DNA of 64,000 bases from Rhizoctonia solani. Lineage: Eukaryota; Basidiomycota; Agaricomycetes; Cantharellales; Ceratobasidiaceae. The translations under genes and the position numbers were made by a program. Under the pieces are notes generated by a model. That model saw only the letters and a program-made list of their open reading frames with translations. It made no database searches and had not been told where the DNA came from. Shown in pieces: positions 36,210 to 46,610 of the stretch; position 1 is the first letter of the stretch; every line of letters starts with the position of its first letter. The stretch covers positions 1,488,001-1,552,000 of the forward strand of contig NC_057376.1 in assembly GCF_016906535.1 (NCBI RefSeq), given 5' to 3'.

Positions 36210-37498
36210 GCGCGTGACTTACGGCCGCTTTAATTGAACAAACGCCATTGCTTGGGGACCTCGCTCTTGGTGATGGCTGCCTTGTGTTGCAACCCTCGAC
36301 GACGGTCCGATATTAGCGCGACTCAATTACAGTCAAATGATTGTCAGGGTAGGCTGCGCGCGATAGCTATTCCAAAGGGGCTCCTTGTCAAGCCACAGTA
36401 CGGCAACTTGTTTAAGAAATCAACCCAAGAACGTGTATCCCCATCATAAATGTTCCGCCCCCGTGCTCTCTTATGCGATGCACACCCTGTACTTTACAAC
36501 CCTGATGAATTCTACTCTTCCATCCTACAAATCACTTTTTATGCGCATACATACGTGGGCTGTTCAAATTCATTGTCTTCATTTGAGTAATACTGATGGG
36601 TGACAAAACACATTCACTGTTACGAAAAGTTGAACAATTCTTTACGCCCCGATGTCATTGCCTGAGCCACTTCCACTCTCGTATTGTTCACTACGACGAT
36701 CAGCCACTCGCGATGCGTCCTCTGGAGGACTTTGCCATTCTCCGTTATCAGGCGTACCAGGACCTGACTCTCCATAGGGATTCAGGGGATCTAATAGATC
36801 ATAAACATAAAAACTGTGTTATAAAAACGAAGCTGTTGCATACCACGGTGTTCCGCAGATATGTTTTTCTGTTTGGATAAGTCCGAGCTGGATCTTCCGA
36901 ATTGACCCGGGTCTATGGACGCATCGACGAGACCCCGTTGTGAGCGGTCAGAGAAAGGGTCCCCACCGTAGCCCCCTTCGGTCGTAGCTGAGCCAGTTGG
37001 TTAGAGCAGAGTGGCTGAGTCATATGAGATATAGGCTTACTGTCCGATCGCTCATTAGAATAGTTTCCGGCGTTTCCCTTTCCCGTATTCTGGTCAAATG
37101 CACCTAGTGACACCCACGATCAGTCCTAGGCAATTGCAAAGGTGGTCTATGCGCCCACTGTCGTCGACCAATGTATCGTTTTTGGCAGAATTTGCTCCGT
37201 ATTCATCAGACATAGTGCGGATTGTATATATAGCGTAGTAGGTTAATGTAAGTTCTACGAGTTTGCTTGCAAGTGAGGGGCACCTCGCCGAAGGAGGCTC
37301 TGAATCGAGATGACGTCACGGGATCACAAACCCGGCAAGAATGAGTAAGCACAACCTCCACTTGACCTGTAACGCATGTGCGATCATAATGGCGAAATGA
37401 CGAATAATCTCGAACGAGCAGGGTACAAATGCGCTCGGTGAACGCACTCCGTTCTCGATTCAACAACGCTGACAGTCTAGTCTCGTTTCCAAATCGCT
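36210..37498. other. intergenic region, 1.3 kb
   Basis: No gene supported. A tRNA-like stretch near 36983-37008 was examined and rejected. The right part is the likely promoter of the Rossmann-fold gene. Confidence 0.4.
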
Positions 37499-38949
37499 AT
37501 GCCTGCTGCCTCAACCAAAGTATTTATTCTCGGAGCTACCGGGTACATCGGGGGAGCAATAGTCACAGAATTGCTCAGAACTTCTGCTGGTTTCACAATC
37601 ACCGCACTCGTGCGTAAGGATGCAGACATCGAGGTGCTAGATAGACTTGGCATCAAGACTATCAAAGGATCCTTTTCGGACCTAGACAAAATTGAGCAAG
37701 CATCACGCGACGCAGATATCGTGTACAATGCGGCGGATGCAGACGACATGAAATTGACTCTGGCGGTGATCAAAGGGCTCAACTCAAAGAAAGATCGCGG
37801 AATTTTGATCCAGACAAGGTTGGGTTACTGAGTTCAACATTGGTACTCGAGCTTACTTCAATCGGAACGCCCATAGCGGCACAGGTCTACTTAGCACCAA
37901 CTACAATGGAGAGCTCACACCCGATGATTCTAAAATCTGGAATGTAAGTTAGTGTTTTCCTACATGACCGAGGGTTATCACGCGCTGAACTGGTCATTCA
38001 GGATAACGATATCAGTTAGGAGCCTTTCATTTACTCCCTCAGGGTTACTGGGTTTTTACCTGTGAATTCTTAGACGACATTGAGAATATCTCACCAACAC
38101 AACCCCACCGTGATGTTGACTTGGAGTAAGTCCATAGCTCTTCGTTCTAATAGCATTTCGAGGCTCACCTGGGGCACACTACAGGATATTCGGAGCTCAT
38201 GAAAGGTTTGCTTTGTTAGGAATGTGGAATAAAGCTGCTTGCTTATGTGGTCTCTTTATTTAGAGAAGAAATAGACGCATACATCATTGCGCCCTCATGC
38301 ATATACGGCACCGGAGATGGTCCAATCAACAAGATCTCCCAACAAGTTCCGAGGCTGATTCGGTGAGTTGATAACGCCAACAAGGAAAACAGACCAGAAT
38401 GAATCTCCCCAATATCACAGTGCTGCTATTGATTTTAAGCAGCCCGTCTACGTCGGGAAGGGCACTAATTTGTGGAATAATGTAAGCACCACGCGCGTAG
38501 ACCCAAGGTTTTTGTCTTCGAACGTTTCAACAGGTCCATATCAGCGACCTTATAAAGCTCTACTCTCTTGTTCTTAATCTCGCACTTTCTGTGCGTGCTG
38601 GCGAGGCACCTCGGCCGGAGGCATACGCGAATTTTTACTTTGGTAGTGTAGGAGAGCATGCATGGGGAGATATTGCTAGGAAGATCGGGCCTATCCTATT
38701 GAAAAAGGGCAAGGTCGAAAAAGCTGAGGCTCGCAGCATCAAGGCTGGTGAGTAACTTGGGGTCTATCAGTTTAATACATGACTTATAACGCTTATTTTG
38801 AAGATGAGGTCAAGAACTTTGCAGCTCTTACAACTAACTCACGTAGCACGGCGGAGAGGTCTCGAAAGCTTGGGTGGACTACGGTCGCCAAGAGCCTTGA
38901 AGATACCTTGGAGGAGGATGTAGATGCGGTACTCGCTACCTTGAATTAA
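37499..38949 (+). CDS. NAD(P)-binding Rossmann-fold protein (extended SDR / NmrA-like)
   Basis: The start at 37499 gives MPAASTKVFILGATGYIGGA with the GATGYIGG nucleotide-binding loop, then TALVRKDADIEVLDRLGIKT and DIVYNAADADDM. An intron at about 37819-37877 (gttggg...catag) joins to SGTGLLSTNYNGELTPDDSK. Later exons carry DAYIIAPSCIYGTGDGPINK, IDFKQPVYVGKGTNLWNNVH, ISDLIKLYSLVLNLALS and YANFYFGSVGEHAWGDIARK. The end is SLEDTLEEDVDAVLATLN. This architecture is typical of extended short-chain dehydrogenase or epimerase-like proteins abundant in fungi. A clear catalytic YxxxK was not identified, so it may be a regulatory or atypical member. No signal peptide or membrane segment. Substrate unknown. 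Confidence 0.8.
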
Positions 38950-39858
38950 TAAAGCCAAATTAGCGCCCACTCCACTTTGGTTGTTTTTATGCCAAGTGTA
39001 TGATACTTTGAATGCGGTACTTGGACCATTGGAGTAGTACTGAATGACCAAGAATCAAACAAATACATGTGTTGTGCGAAATAAAACAGGTTGTGCATAC
39101 AATTATCTCTAAGCGCTCCGTTGATCAAAGGCAAATGCTATATGTGGCGAATAACTCAAAACAGAGCCAGTATTATTACGTATCCGCATACAGTTACCAT
39201 GAGGTATTTGAGGATCTACAAGGACAGGAAGGTTGATATCAATAAAACTCAAGCTATAGGTTGTTAAGCAAGGATTACACCAAAACAGAATCCTGCTAGA
39301 TCTACCATGTTGCGCGTAAAGAGAAAAGGCGGGTTCTATGACCACAGGGACAATGCTACCGGGTTAGGTATGTAATCTAATGGCTCAGGCGCTGGACAAT
39401 CCCCTGAACACGTCTTCTTAAGATCAAATGAAAGAACACATCGTTTATGGATTCAGCATTGTAAATTCGTACACAAAATACAGCCGCATAAGAAGATAAT
39501 TTGAGCAACGTCAAGCTATCTGCCCAAAATAGAAAACAGAGCAAACCGAAACAGTCAAACCTGTCAAAAAAGTAAGAGACTGAACATGCATGGCAGTAAA
39601 ATCAACATGAGGGGTAGGTATATGTCAGCCGCGCCTGTGGTAATCCGCATTTAGCTACGTGGCATCGTAAATAAGACCGTTGGTGCAACGTACCCCATCT
39701 ATTTAAGGATGCCTTCGATGAATTGGCACTACTGGACGGCGTTGCAGTAGGGGGCGGTGGAGACGGGGAGGCTGGCACTTGCGTAATTGTCTTGTTTGGC
39801 GTCCTGAGTGGATCCCGTGTCATCCTTAAGCTCTTGGAAAGGCTAGGTTATCAGGTGC
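38950..39858. other. intergenic region between convergent genes
   Basis: About 900 bases, AT-rich, between convergent genes. They probably hold two 3' UTRs. Chance frames only. Confidence 0.4.
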
Positions 39859-42779
39859 TTACCCAAGGGCTAGAAGCGCATAGGAGCCTCCAACATTGCC
39901 TCTCAGCCCGTAACCCGGACTGGCAATTCCTGTGATGGAGTCGTATACATCGGCCAGACCATAGATATTATCCTGTGCCTTCGAAGTGAAGTTCTTGATT
40001 GGTGCGAACGGAGCGCTATTAAGGAGACTTGTATCTCCAGTGATCATGGCAGCCAGAGTGAAATACTGCCAAGGAATGCTAGTAATAGAGTACTGCTCGT
40101 TGAAAGGCACCCCAAAGGATTCTGAATTAAGAAGTTAGTTACAACTTTGATGCAGGTATGGTCAACGTACTTGTGCCCGTAGCCCATTGTGTTCTCTGAG
40201 CAGCATAAACACTCTCGGGTACAAAGTTCAGCCCAAGTATCTTGTCCGCATACAGCCCATGCAGCAGCTGCGGCTGCTCGCTGCTCGACTCGTATCTGAA
40301 CTTCGTCCCCAACTTGCTCAGCTCCATCCATTGTTCCAGTCCAGACTTTGCCGCATCCTGCTCATCCTCGTTCATCTCTGTCACCCGCATTCATCTTCTT
40401 CCTTCACCTCACCTCATACGTCGACGATTCATTGCTCATTCCCACTGCATCCTGTATCTCCACCATGCTCTGCGTCCTCCGCTCAGCTATCTTCCACTCC
40501 GCTTGCCCGGTCTGAATCTGCTCACCTTCAGCGCAATCAGTCCCTTGAGCGCAAGGTTCGTCTGGTTCGAAACACCCGTCGTCATGAACCAGTCCCCGGT
40601 CAGCCTGCCAGTGCGCCTCTACTCAGCTCCCACTCAGCTCCAGTAATACCATCAGCTTACTGATCCGAGTGTACCAACGCGTTGCTGACCAGATAGTCAG
40701 CCCATGCCTTGAGTGTGTAGTACTTCACACCCCTGTCAGCCACGTCGTCTCACACATCCAGTAGTTCGACGTACATGCTTTGCTGCGAGCTTTGCGTCAC
40801 CAGTGTACCTCATGAAGGCGTACGTCATGATGATCATGTTTGCCGTTGCTGGCACACGTGTAGTGCTCCTGTCAGCGATCGCATACAGCATGGTTAAACA
40901 TTGAACATATCTCACTATCTACCGGGTTCCGGTATTGCCTTTCATGCGCCAACACTCGCGAGTAGCGCAAACCGAGGTCGTGGAGTGCATATGACTCCGC
41001 ACGAGTCTGCGGGTACTCAAAGAACGAGGCAAGCGCATAGTTACCCAGGTTCGGGTTCGTGTATATCAGCATTGGCATGATCGAGTACAGCGAGTCTACA
41101 GACGAGAGCACTCCATCCCCTGTCCGCCAACTTCAGTGTCATCCATCAGATCAAACGAGTCGACTACTCACTGCTTGAACCTGTGTTGTCTACTGCGGCA
41201 TCCTTTGTGAACAGCTTGATGTCCTGTAGGTCAGCAGCAGGGCCAGTCCCGTTGAGCGTGATCTCGATGCTGGCAAAAGCCTGTCGGGTGGCCAAGGCAA
41301 CAACAGAGGCGTAGTCGGGAGAGTATCTGGCTGCATCGTCCTGGACCCTGTTGTCGAACTCGACAGATGCAGTGCGTGCATTGTCGTATTCGGAGACCGC
41401 ATAACGAACCTATGAAATATATCTCAGGGAGAGAGCTCTTACAAGTGTTCGTCGTCTCAGCTCACAGCTTCTACCTCGGAACTGAACTGGGATCGAAAGT
41501 ACAGGCTTCGTGCTTGCTCACCAGCTTCTGAAAAGTACTTCACTGCAGGGTCTCTCGAATGTCCAACCGTGAATGTTACTACTTGTGCCTGCGTGGCAAC
41601 CTCACCCAAGTCTTGAGCGATCGCCATAATGGGCCACGTATCATTGACTGGACGAAAATCGGTATCTATAGTATTACGCAAGGTACCAGACCTGAGGAAG
41701 GTGTCCCGAATGGGAGTTTCTGCGCCAGTTTGCCAAGTGGTACCGCTGGTCTGAAAAAAAAAGCAAAGCATGAGTGAGTATCCGGGCAGACAGAATGCCA
41801 TGAGCCTACGCGGTTAGTAGCCAGGTACACAGTTCCCCACTGAGCGCGTTGCCGAGCCTCCAAATATGGACGAGGGTTTCGAAGTGACATTTGGTGAATG
41901 AGAATGCTCCCGTTGGCATCAGTCGACCATACTGCCGGATCGCCAGTGTCAGAAGTAATCCACTCTAGTACAAGCAGAAGTAAGCGTCCACTTTTGTCCT
42001 GTGATATAACTGAACCCACCCCCACTAATATCAGCATAAACCTGATATGCATATAGGATCAAAGCCTCAGTATGTACCAAGCACATCATCAGATGTAGAC
42101 TCTGATTAACTCACCGATACAGCATGGCTCCCCCCATCATTGGAGACAGTAGAGACGGATAAATATGAGAAGGGAAGCGATAAACGGACCAAATCATTCG
42201 TCTTTTCACCCGTCAGCTGCCTAGCTGACGGGCGATCGCGAAAACCAAAATGATACTCACATCAAGAGCGCTCAAAAACGTGATAACGAGATCAACTGGA
42301 CCAGCACGCGAATTGATGATCGTCCGCGTGGGTGTAAACTAGAATCCAAACCCAATTCGTACTCGAAACCATGGGGTTTTCTTGCGTCAACTCACCTGTG
42401 CTTGTGTCTGGACGGTATCATTATCAGCACTTCGCCCACCCATAGCCTTGTAGGTCGTATTGTCGACTCTGACATTACATATCCAGCCCAGAGTCTACAA
42501 ATGTTTTCAAGTCCTCTCGGTCAGCTAAATTAAGAAAATATAAAGAAAGACTATTTTGCGTGCCCCACCAGTTCCAAATTCGGGCCATTGCTTTGCCAGT
42601 TCTTTATCATATCCACCGATCCATCCCGATGTATATGGAGACTTGACGGCCAGAGGAAAATTTGGAGGACTGAAGGGCAGTGCTTGCCAGGATATGTTCT
42701 GGGCCTGAACGACTGGTGAAAAAGAGTCCGAAATCAGCCACAGAGCGGCAAGGCTCAAAGCTCGACTAAAGCTGGTCAT
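39859..42779 (-). CDS. gtaA: secreted glutaminase A (gtaA-type, six-hairpin domain)
   Basis: Fungal extracellular glutaminases of this family release ammonia from glutamine. The start at 42779 gives a signal peptide (MTSFSRALSLAALWLISDS, cleaved near VVQAQ). The N-terminal domain reads LPFSPPNFPLAVKSPYTSGW, then VYADISGEW and DPAVWSTDANGSILIHQMSL. The catalytic-type C-terminal domain includes DNTGSSDGVLSSVDSLYSIM, PMLIYTNPNLGNYALASFFE, NMIIMTYAFMRYTGDAKLAA and YYTLKAWADYLVSNALVHSD. Further exons contain WFMTTGVSNQTNLALKGLIA, ILGLNFVPESVYAAQ and a final block ending GGSYALLALG. There are many short introns, one with a hairpin at its 3' splice site (42209-42232). Near 40525 one extra base appears needed to join GLIALK to QIQTGQAEWKIAERRTQS. 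Family call is by recognised motifs. Confidence 0.8.
42209..42232 (-). promoter_or_regulatory. perfect 10-bp hairpin spanning an intron 3' splice site in the glutaminase gene
   Basis: The DNA is a perfect inverted repeat: arms CCCGTCAGCT and AGCTGACGGG with a 4-base loop. On the transcribed (minus) strand the acceptor AG sits at the start of the 3' arm, so exon 4-like sequence begins inside the stem. Donor gtgagt lies about 45 bases upstream. The reading frame joins as SALD to LTGEKTND across it. Confidence 0.6.
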
Positions 42780-43507
42780 TGAGAGGCTATAGCCAAGGGA
42801 AGAAAGATGAGGAAGATGGCTGAGGCAAACTGTGCAGAACTCCGAGAGTGAGGAAGGGGATGGAACAGACCGGACGCGAGTCAAGATCGAACAATTACTC
42901 TATACTGGTGAAGTACTGTAGTAGGCATATCATAAGAAGCACAGTGGCAACAGGGACATTTTCATTACGAGTATACTACAGTTCACTCTCGAACAGGCAT
43001 TTCCTGGATGTCGAAGCGGGAATCAGCCACCGCCTGAGCGCCCAACTCATATTGCGCTGATAGATGCAGTACATAAAAGGGAACCTGTCCGATAAATGTG
43101 GAAAACTTTGACTCCGCCCGGCAGTTTCAATTGCCTAGAACTAGGCTCTATTTTGAGCGATTGCTGACTCATCCTCTGATAACAAGTAATAGCCGGCCGG
43201 CAAACACCCATGGAACTTATAGTGGGTGCGTTTCCGTAAGGATTTGGCCTGTACGGCAGAGGCTGTGCTAGGCCGTGCCAGCGCTTGGACCTCATGTATT
43301 GCCTTTCCGTAAGGAATGGTCCATGTAAAATAGACTTTATTCCTAAAATCATAATCAAAATGAATTGCACATATACTCCCAAATTGATTCTATGCCTGAG
43401 ACTTAATGTATGCACCTCTTGGGCCATTGAAATTATATAAATATATATAAATATATATATGTACTACGCAACTGCAGCAGCATAACTCCTTACCCCTGTC
43501 AAGTTAT
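42780..43507. other. intergenic region with AT-rich microsatellite
   Basis: Upstream flank of the glutaminase gene (promoter side), then a (TATA/AAATA) tract at about 43431-43460. No gene recognised. The junction at 43507/43508 with the LTR to the right has no target duplication. Confidence 0.5.
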
Positions 43508-44076
43508 TGTTGTAACCTCACTGTAAGGTGGGTTACTTGCTAGTGGTGGGTGCTTAAGGCCATAACCATACAGGACACTGCTGACTAACTATCTAATCTA
43601 GGCTATCTACTGAACTGACCACTTAAGGCAGTGTCTACTGATCTATCTACATCAACAAAGGGGCCTGAGGCCTGGGAGGTGTGATGAGTAAGGTAAAGGG
43701 GTGAGTGAGGTGACTACTGGGGTGCCAGCTACTTAGCTGGCCTACTGGTACCTGTCTGTGATGATAGACAAGGTAAAATTGACTTGGGGTCTCCAAGCAA
43801 TTTTCCTGCTGTTTATATAGATAAAAGAAGAAGTATGTACATGGTCTGTGCATGAGAAGTAGAAGAGTCTGTATGAAATGAGAAGTGTGCTGCAGGCTGT
43901 GCAGAAGCGTGGATTTCTCCTAAGTGCCCTTGGCATGGCATCTTGGCATGGCATCTTGGCATAATAAGTGCCAAGATCATGTGATTGAAAAACATAAGAT
44001 ATTGAGTCTGTTAAAAATAGTAAAAATATCAGAAAATTCAGGCGGATCCAGTGGTATAGGTTAAGAGGGTGTAACA
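43508..44076 (-). mobile_element. solo or terminal LTR, family B, copy 1 (minus orientation)
   Basis: In minus orientation it begins TGTTACACCCTC and ends TTACAACA. It matches the two plus-oriented family-B LTRs at 44760 and 62770, sharing for example GGAAAATTGCTTGGAGAC and GAGAAATCCACGCTTCTG. Its right flank (CCTGG, 44077-44081) is old gypsy pol and its left flank is unrelated (GTTAT). There is therefore no target duplication, which suggests a rearrangement or truncated element. Confidence 0.8.
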
Positions 44077-44759
44077 CCTGGTCATGGGAAGTCCCAGAAG
44101 AAGCAGCATTTCAGGAGCTGAAAAGCCTTGTCACCAAAAGCCTGGTGTTAATCCATTCCAACCCAGACCTCCCTTATTATCTAGAGACAGATGCTTCAGG
44201 AGTAGCCATGGGGGCCATACTTAGCCAACAAGGCCCAGACAACAGGCTGCACCCCATAGCTTACATGTCAAAATCCTTCTCAGGTGCCAAAGCCAACTAT
44301 GACACCCACAATAAGGAACTCCTGGCCATCATCAAGGCCCTAGAGGAATGGCGTATTTTCTTAGAGGCAACAGATAAACCAATCCAGGTGTTCACAGACC
44401 ACAGAAACTTGGAGTACTGGATGCAAGCTTGCACCTTCAACCGCAGGCATGCTTGATGGTGGATTTTCCTGAGCAATTTCAATTTTGAAATCCACTATTG
44501 CCCAGGAAAGCAGTCAGGGAAACCAGATGCGCTCTCCAGAAGATCAGACTACAAGGATTCACCCCAGGAACCCAAAGTCATGATACCCCCCAAAGTCTTT
44601 GTTAATACCAGAACATCAGAAGAGGGGTTGGCAACTACAGAAGAGATCCACTCATTGCTCAGGGAAGATCCCTCCCTAGAACCCATCATTTGCTTCCTCA
44701 CAGAAGACATGGACAATGCCCTGCCATCAATCAGAAAGGCCTACAGGGAATATGACTGG
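44077..44759 (+). pseudogene. old gypsy pol, fragment 1 (RNase H and linker)
   Basis: Translation gives the RNase H domain of a Ty3/gypsy polymerase: PEEAAFQELKSLVTKSL, YLETDASGVAMGAILSQQG, HPIAYMSKSFSGAKANYDTH, EWRIFLEA and VFTDHRNLEYW. At 44454 a TGA replaces an expected CGA (the family has HARW here), consistent with a CpG C-to-T change. Downstream is [18 protein letters not shown] and a linker ending KAYREYDW, cut at 44759 by a solo LTR. It continues at 45322. It is the host layer of the whole nest. Confidence 0.85.
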
Positions 44760-45321
44760 TGTTACAAACCTCCTAACTTATACCATTAGAATCACCTGAA
44801 TTTTCTATATTTTTTACTATTTTTTACGGACTCAATATCTGTTGTTTTTTGATCACGTGATCTTGGCGCTTATTATGCCAAGATGCCGCACCAAGATGCT
44901 GTGCCAAGGGCGCTTAGGAGAAATCCACGCTTCTGCACAGCCTGCAGCACGTTTCTCATTTGTCCTTTGTACTTCCTTCTCTCACACGCACAGACCATGT
45001 AAATAGTGTGCTTTGTCTATATATACAGCAGGAAAATTGCTTGGAGATACCAAGTCAATTTTACCTTGTCTCTTACTCATTAGAGGAGGATATCAGAAGC
45101 CAGCTAAGTAGCCGGCCTTAGTCATCCCAGAAGTTAACCCCCTATATTCACTCATCACACCTCCCAGGCCTAAGGCCCCCTTGTTGACAGCAACTAGTTG
45201 TAGAGCGCCTTAAGCGCTAAGTAGTATAGCCTTAGAGTAGATTACTTAAGCAGTGTCTGTAGTAGTTACGGCCTTAAGCGCCCACCACTAGCAAGTACCC
45301 ACCTTACAGTGGAGTACAACA
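44760..45321 (+). mobile_element. solo LTR, family B, copy 2 (target duplication ACTGG)
   Basis: It begins TGTTACAAACCT and ends GTACAACA. It is flanked by ACTGG on both sides (44755-44759 and 45322-45326), a clean 5-bp target duplication typical of Ty3/gypsy integration. Removing it joins the old pol reading frame. It carries the U3 block GATCACGTGATCTTGGCGCT shared with family A. Confidence 0.9.
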
Positions 45322-45534
45322 ACTGGGAAGAGGATTTACTGTGGTACCAAGGGAAATTAGTGGTCCCCAACTCTGAGGCCTTGAAAGAAAGATTGTTAAG
45401 GGAATTTCATGACTCTCCCCTTGCAGGACACCCAGGCCAACAGAGGACCCTAGAACTACTCAGTCACAATTACTGGTGGCCCAGAATGAAGGCATTGGCT
45501 AAGGAATGGGTTGAGTACTGTCCAACTTGCCAGG
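45322..45534 (+). pseudogene. old gypsy pol, fragment 2 (integrase zinc domain)
   Basis: The reading frame gives WEEDLLWYQGKLVVPNSEAL, then the HHCC zinc-binding region (REFHDSPLAGHPGQQRTLEL ... YCPTCQ). It is cut after CPTCQ by the full-length chromovirus at 45535 and resumes at 61401 in the same frame. Confidence 0.85.
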
Positions 45535-46127
45535 TGTTGTAGACACAATCAATACCAGGGAATTTATTCCCATTTTCTCGAATTTAAACGAAGGCAAACG
45601 GAGAACATTTTCGATCACGTGACTTCGGCGCTTATATCATACGCTAAGCGCCGAGCCACGTCCCCATCTGCGCTTACCTCAGCATACGTAGCCACCTCCA
45701 CCTGATGACATCACTATGACACGTCAGTGACATGTATGCATGAGTAAGGCCGACTGCGGATCGGGGTTCTTATTGGTTATAGTATTGCATATATTGTATT
45801 TGTAATTAGTTCACCCTTGTAATATATAAGGAGGCCAACCAACCATGGTAACACCCAGGTCGATTACCTCTTGTCGCATCTACTCAGTGTACAAGGGCCT
45901 TACAGCCCAGCAACTTACTTAGTTAGCCACTTAGATAGTCTACACCGCCTTAAGCGGCTTCGTTGTTGTACTTAGATAGCTTGTCACCGCCTTAAGCGGT
46001 CTTGTCGTCGTAGGATAGCTACTCGTCGCCGTAGATAGGTTCGTTGTCGCCTTACTGCGACTTTCTCATTTGTACACCGCGGCCACAAGCGCCATCCCCC
46101 TCGACGCCCTAACGGACGTCTAGGACA
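45535..46127 (+). repeat. 5' LTR of chromovirus A
   Basis: 593 bp, starting TGTTGTAGACAC and ending GTCTAGGACA. It contains CACGTG, an inverted repeat GGCGCTTA ... TAAGCGCC, CRE-like sites (TGACATCA and TGACACGTCA) and a TATATAA box. It differs from the 3' LTR at nine positions by eye, all transitions at CpG. Confidence 0.93.
45823..45829 (+). promoter_or_regulatory. TATA-like box in 5' LTR
   Basis: TATATAA within TAATATATAAGGAGGCC, kept in all full or solo family-A LTRs in the window. It is the probable core promoter for the retrotransposon transcript. Transcript start is not determined. Confidence 0.5.
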
Positions 46128-46610
46128 CTAGGTAATCGACCTTACGTTGGTTGCAAACCGTTTTGTACCCTCCACTAAGAATCAACAAACGAGAAGGGTA
46201 CCTGTACTAGCACAAGCAAAATCACGTGATTGGGGCTACCTTGCGGGACATAATAATCAAAAGTCCCCCACCCCCACGTAGTAGCGAATTGCTATAAGGC
46301 AGACTACCACTATCGTCCGCATACCACACGGTTGCCGCACCCTTTGCTAGCGATCCCAGACAGCAGATACACCCGCTTGCAGAGACAAGGTACTACATCA
46401 CGCCCGCCCACGGCAGTGATTAGCTACACTTACTGTTCAACGCTAGGTTGTTTGACGCAGGGATTTAGCGTATTACGCAATAAAGCGCTCATAAGTCCTG
46501 ACAAAGGCACATACTAGTATTCCCCCTCGCCCACCATTACCTCTCGCACCCCCACTTGCTCCTCTTCGCGGGCCTCTCTCCACGCTGGCCGCTCCTACCC
46601 CACGCACACT
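46128..46610 (+). other. chromovirus A leader between 5' LTR and gag
   Basis: About 480 bases without a convincing gene. A primer-binding site should lie just after 46127, but I could not match it to a tRNA end with confidence. Confidence 0.5.

Noticed and set aside
36983..37008. tRNA-like stretch with an A-box-like GTTGGTTAGAGCA
   Set aside because: The D-stem does not pair properly and no B-box or acceptor stem is found within tRNA distance.
36950..37340. Possible small gene or RNA upstream of the Rossmann-fold gene
   Set aside because: Only short frames and weak stem potential; nothing separable from promoter sequence.
40187..40663. Plus-strand frames of 134-158 codons opposite the glutaminase gene
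   Set aside because: They are complementary to conserved glutaminase exons on the minus strand and have no independent features.
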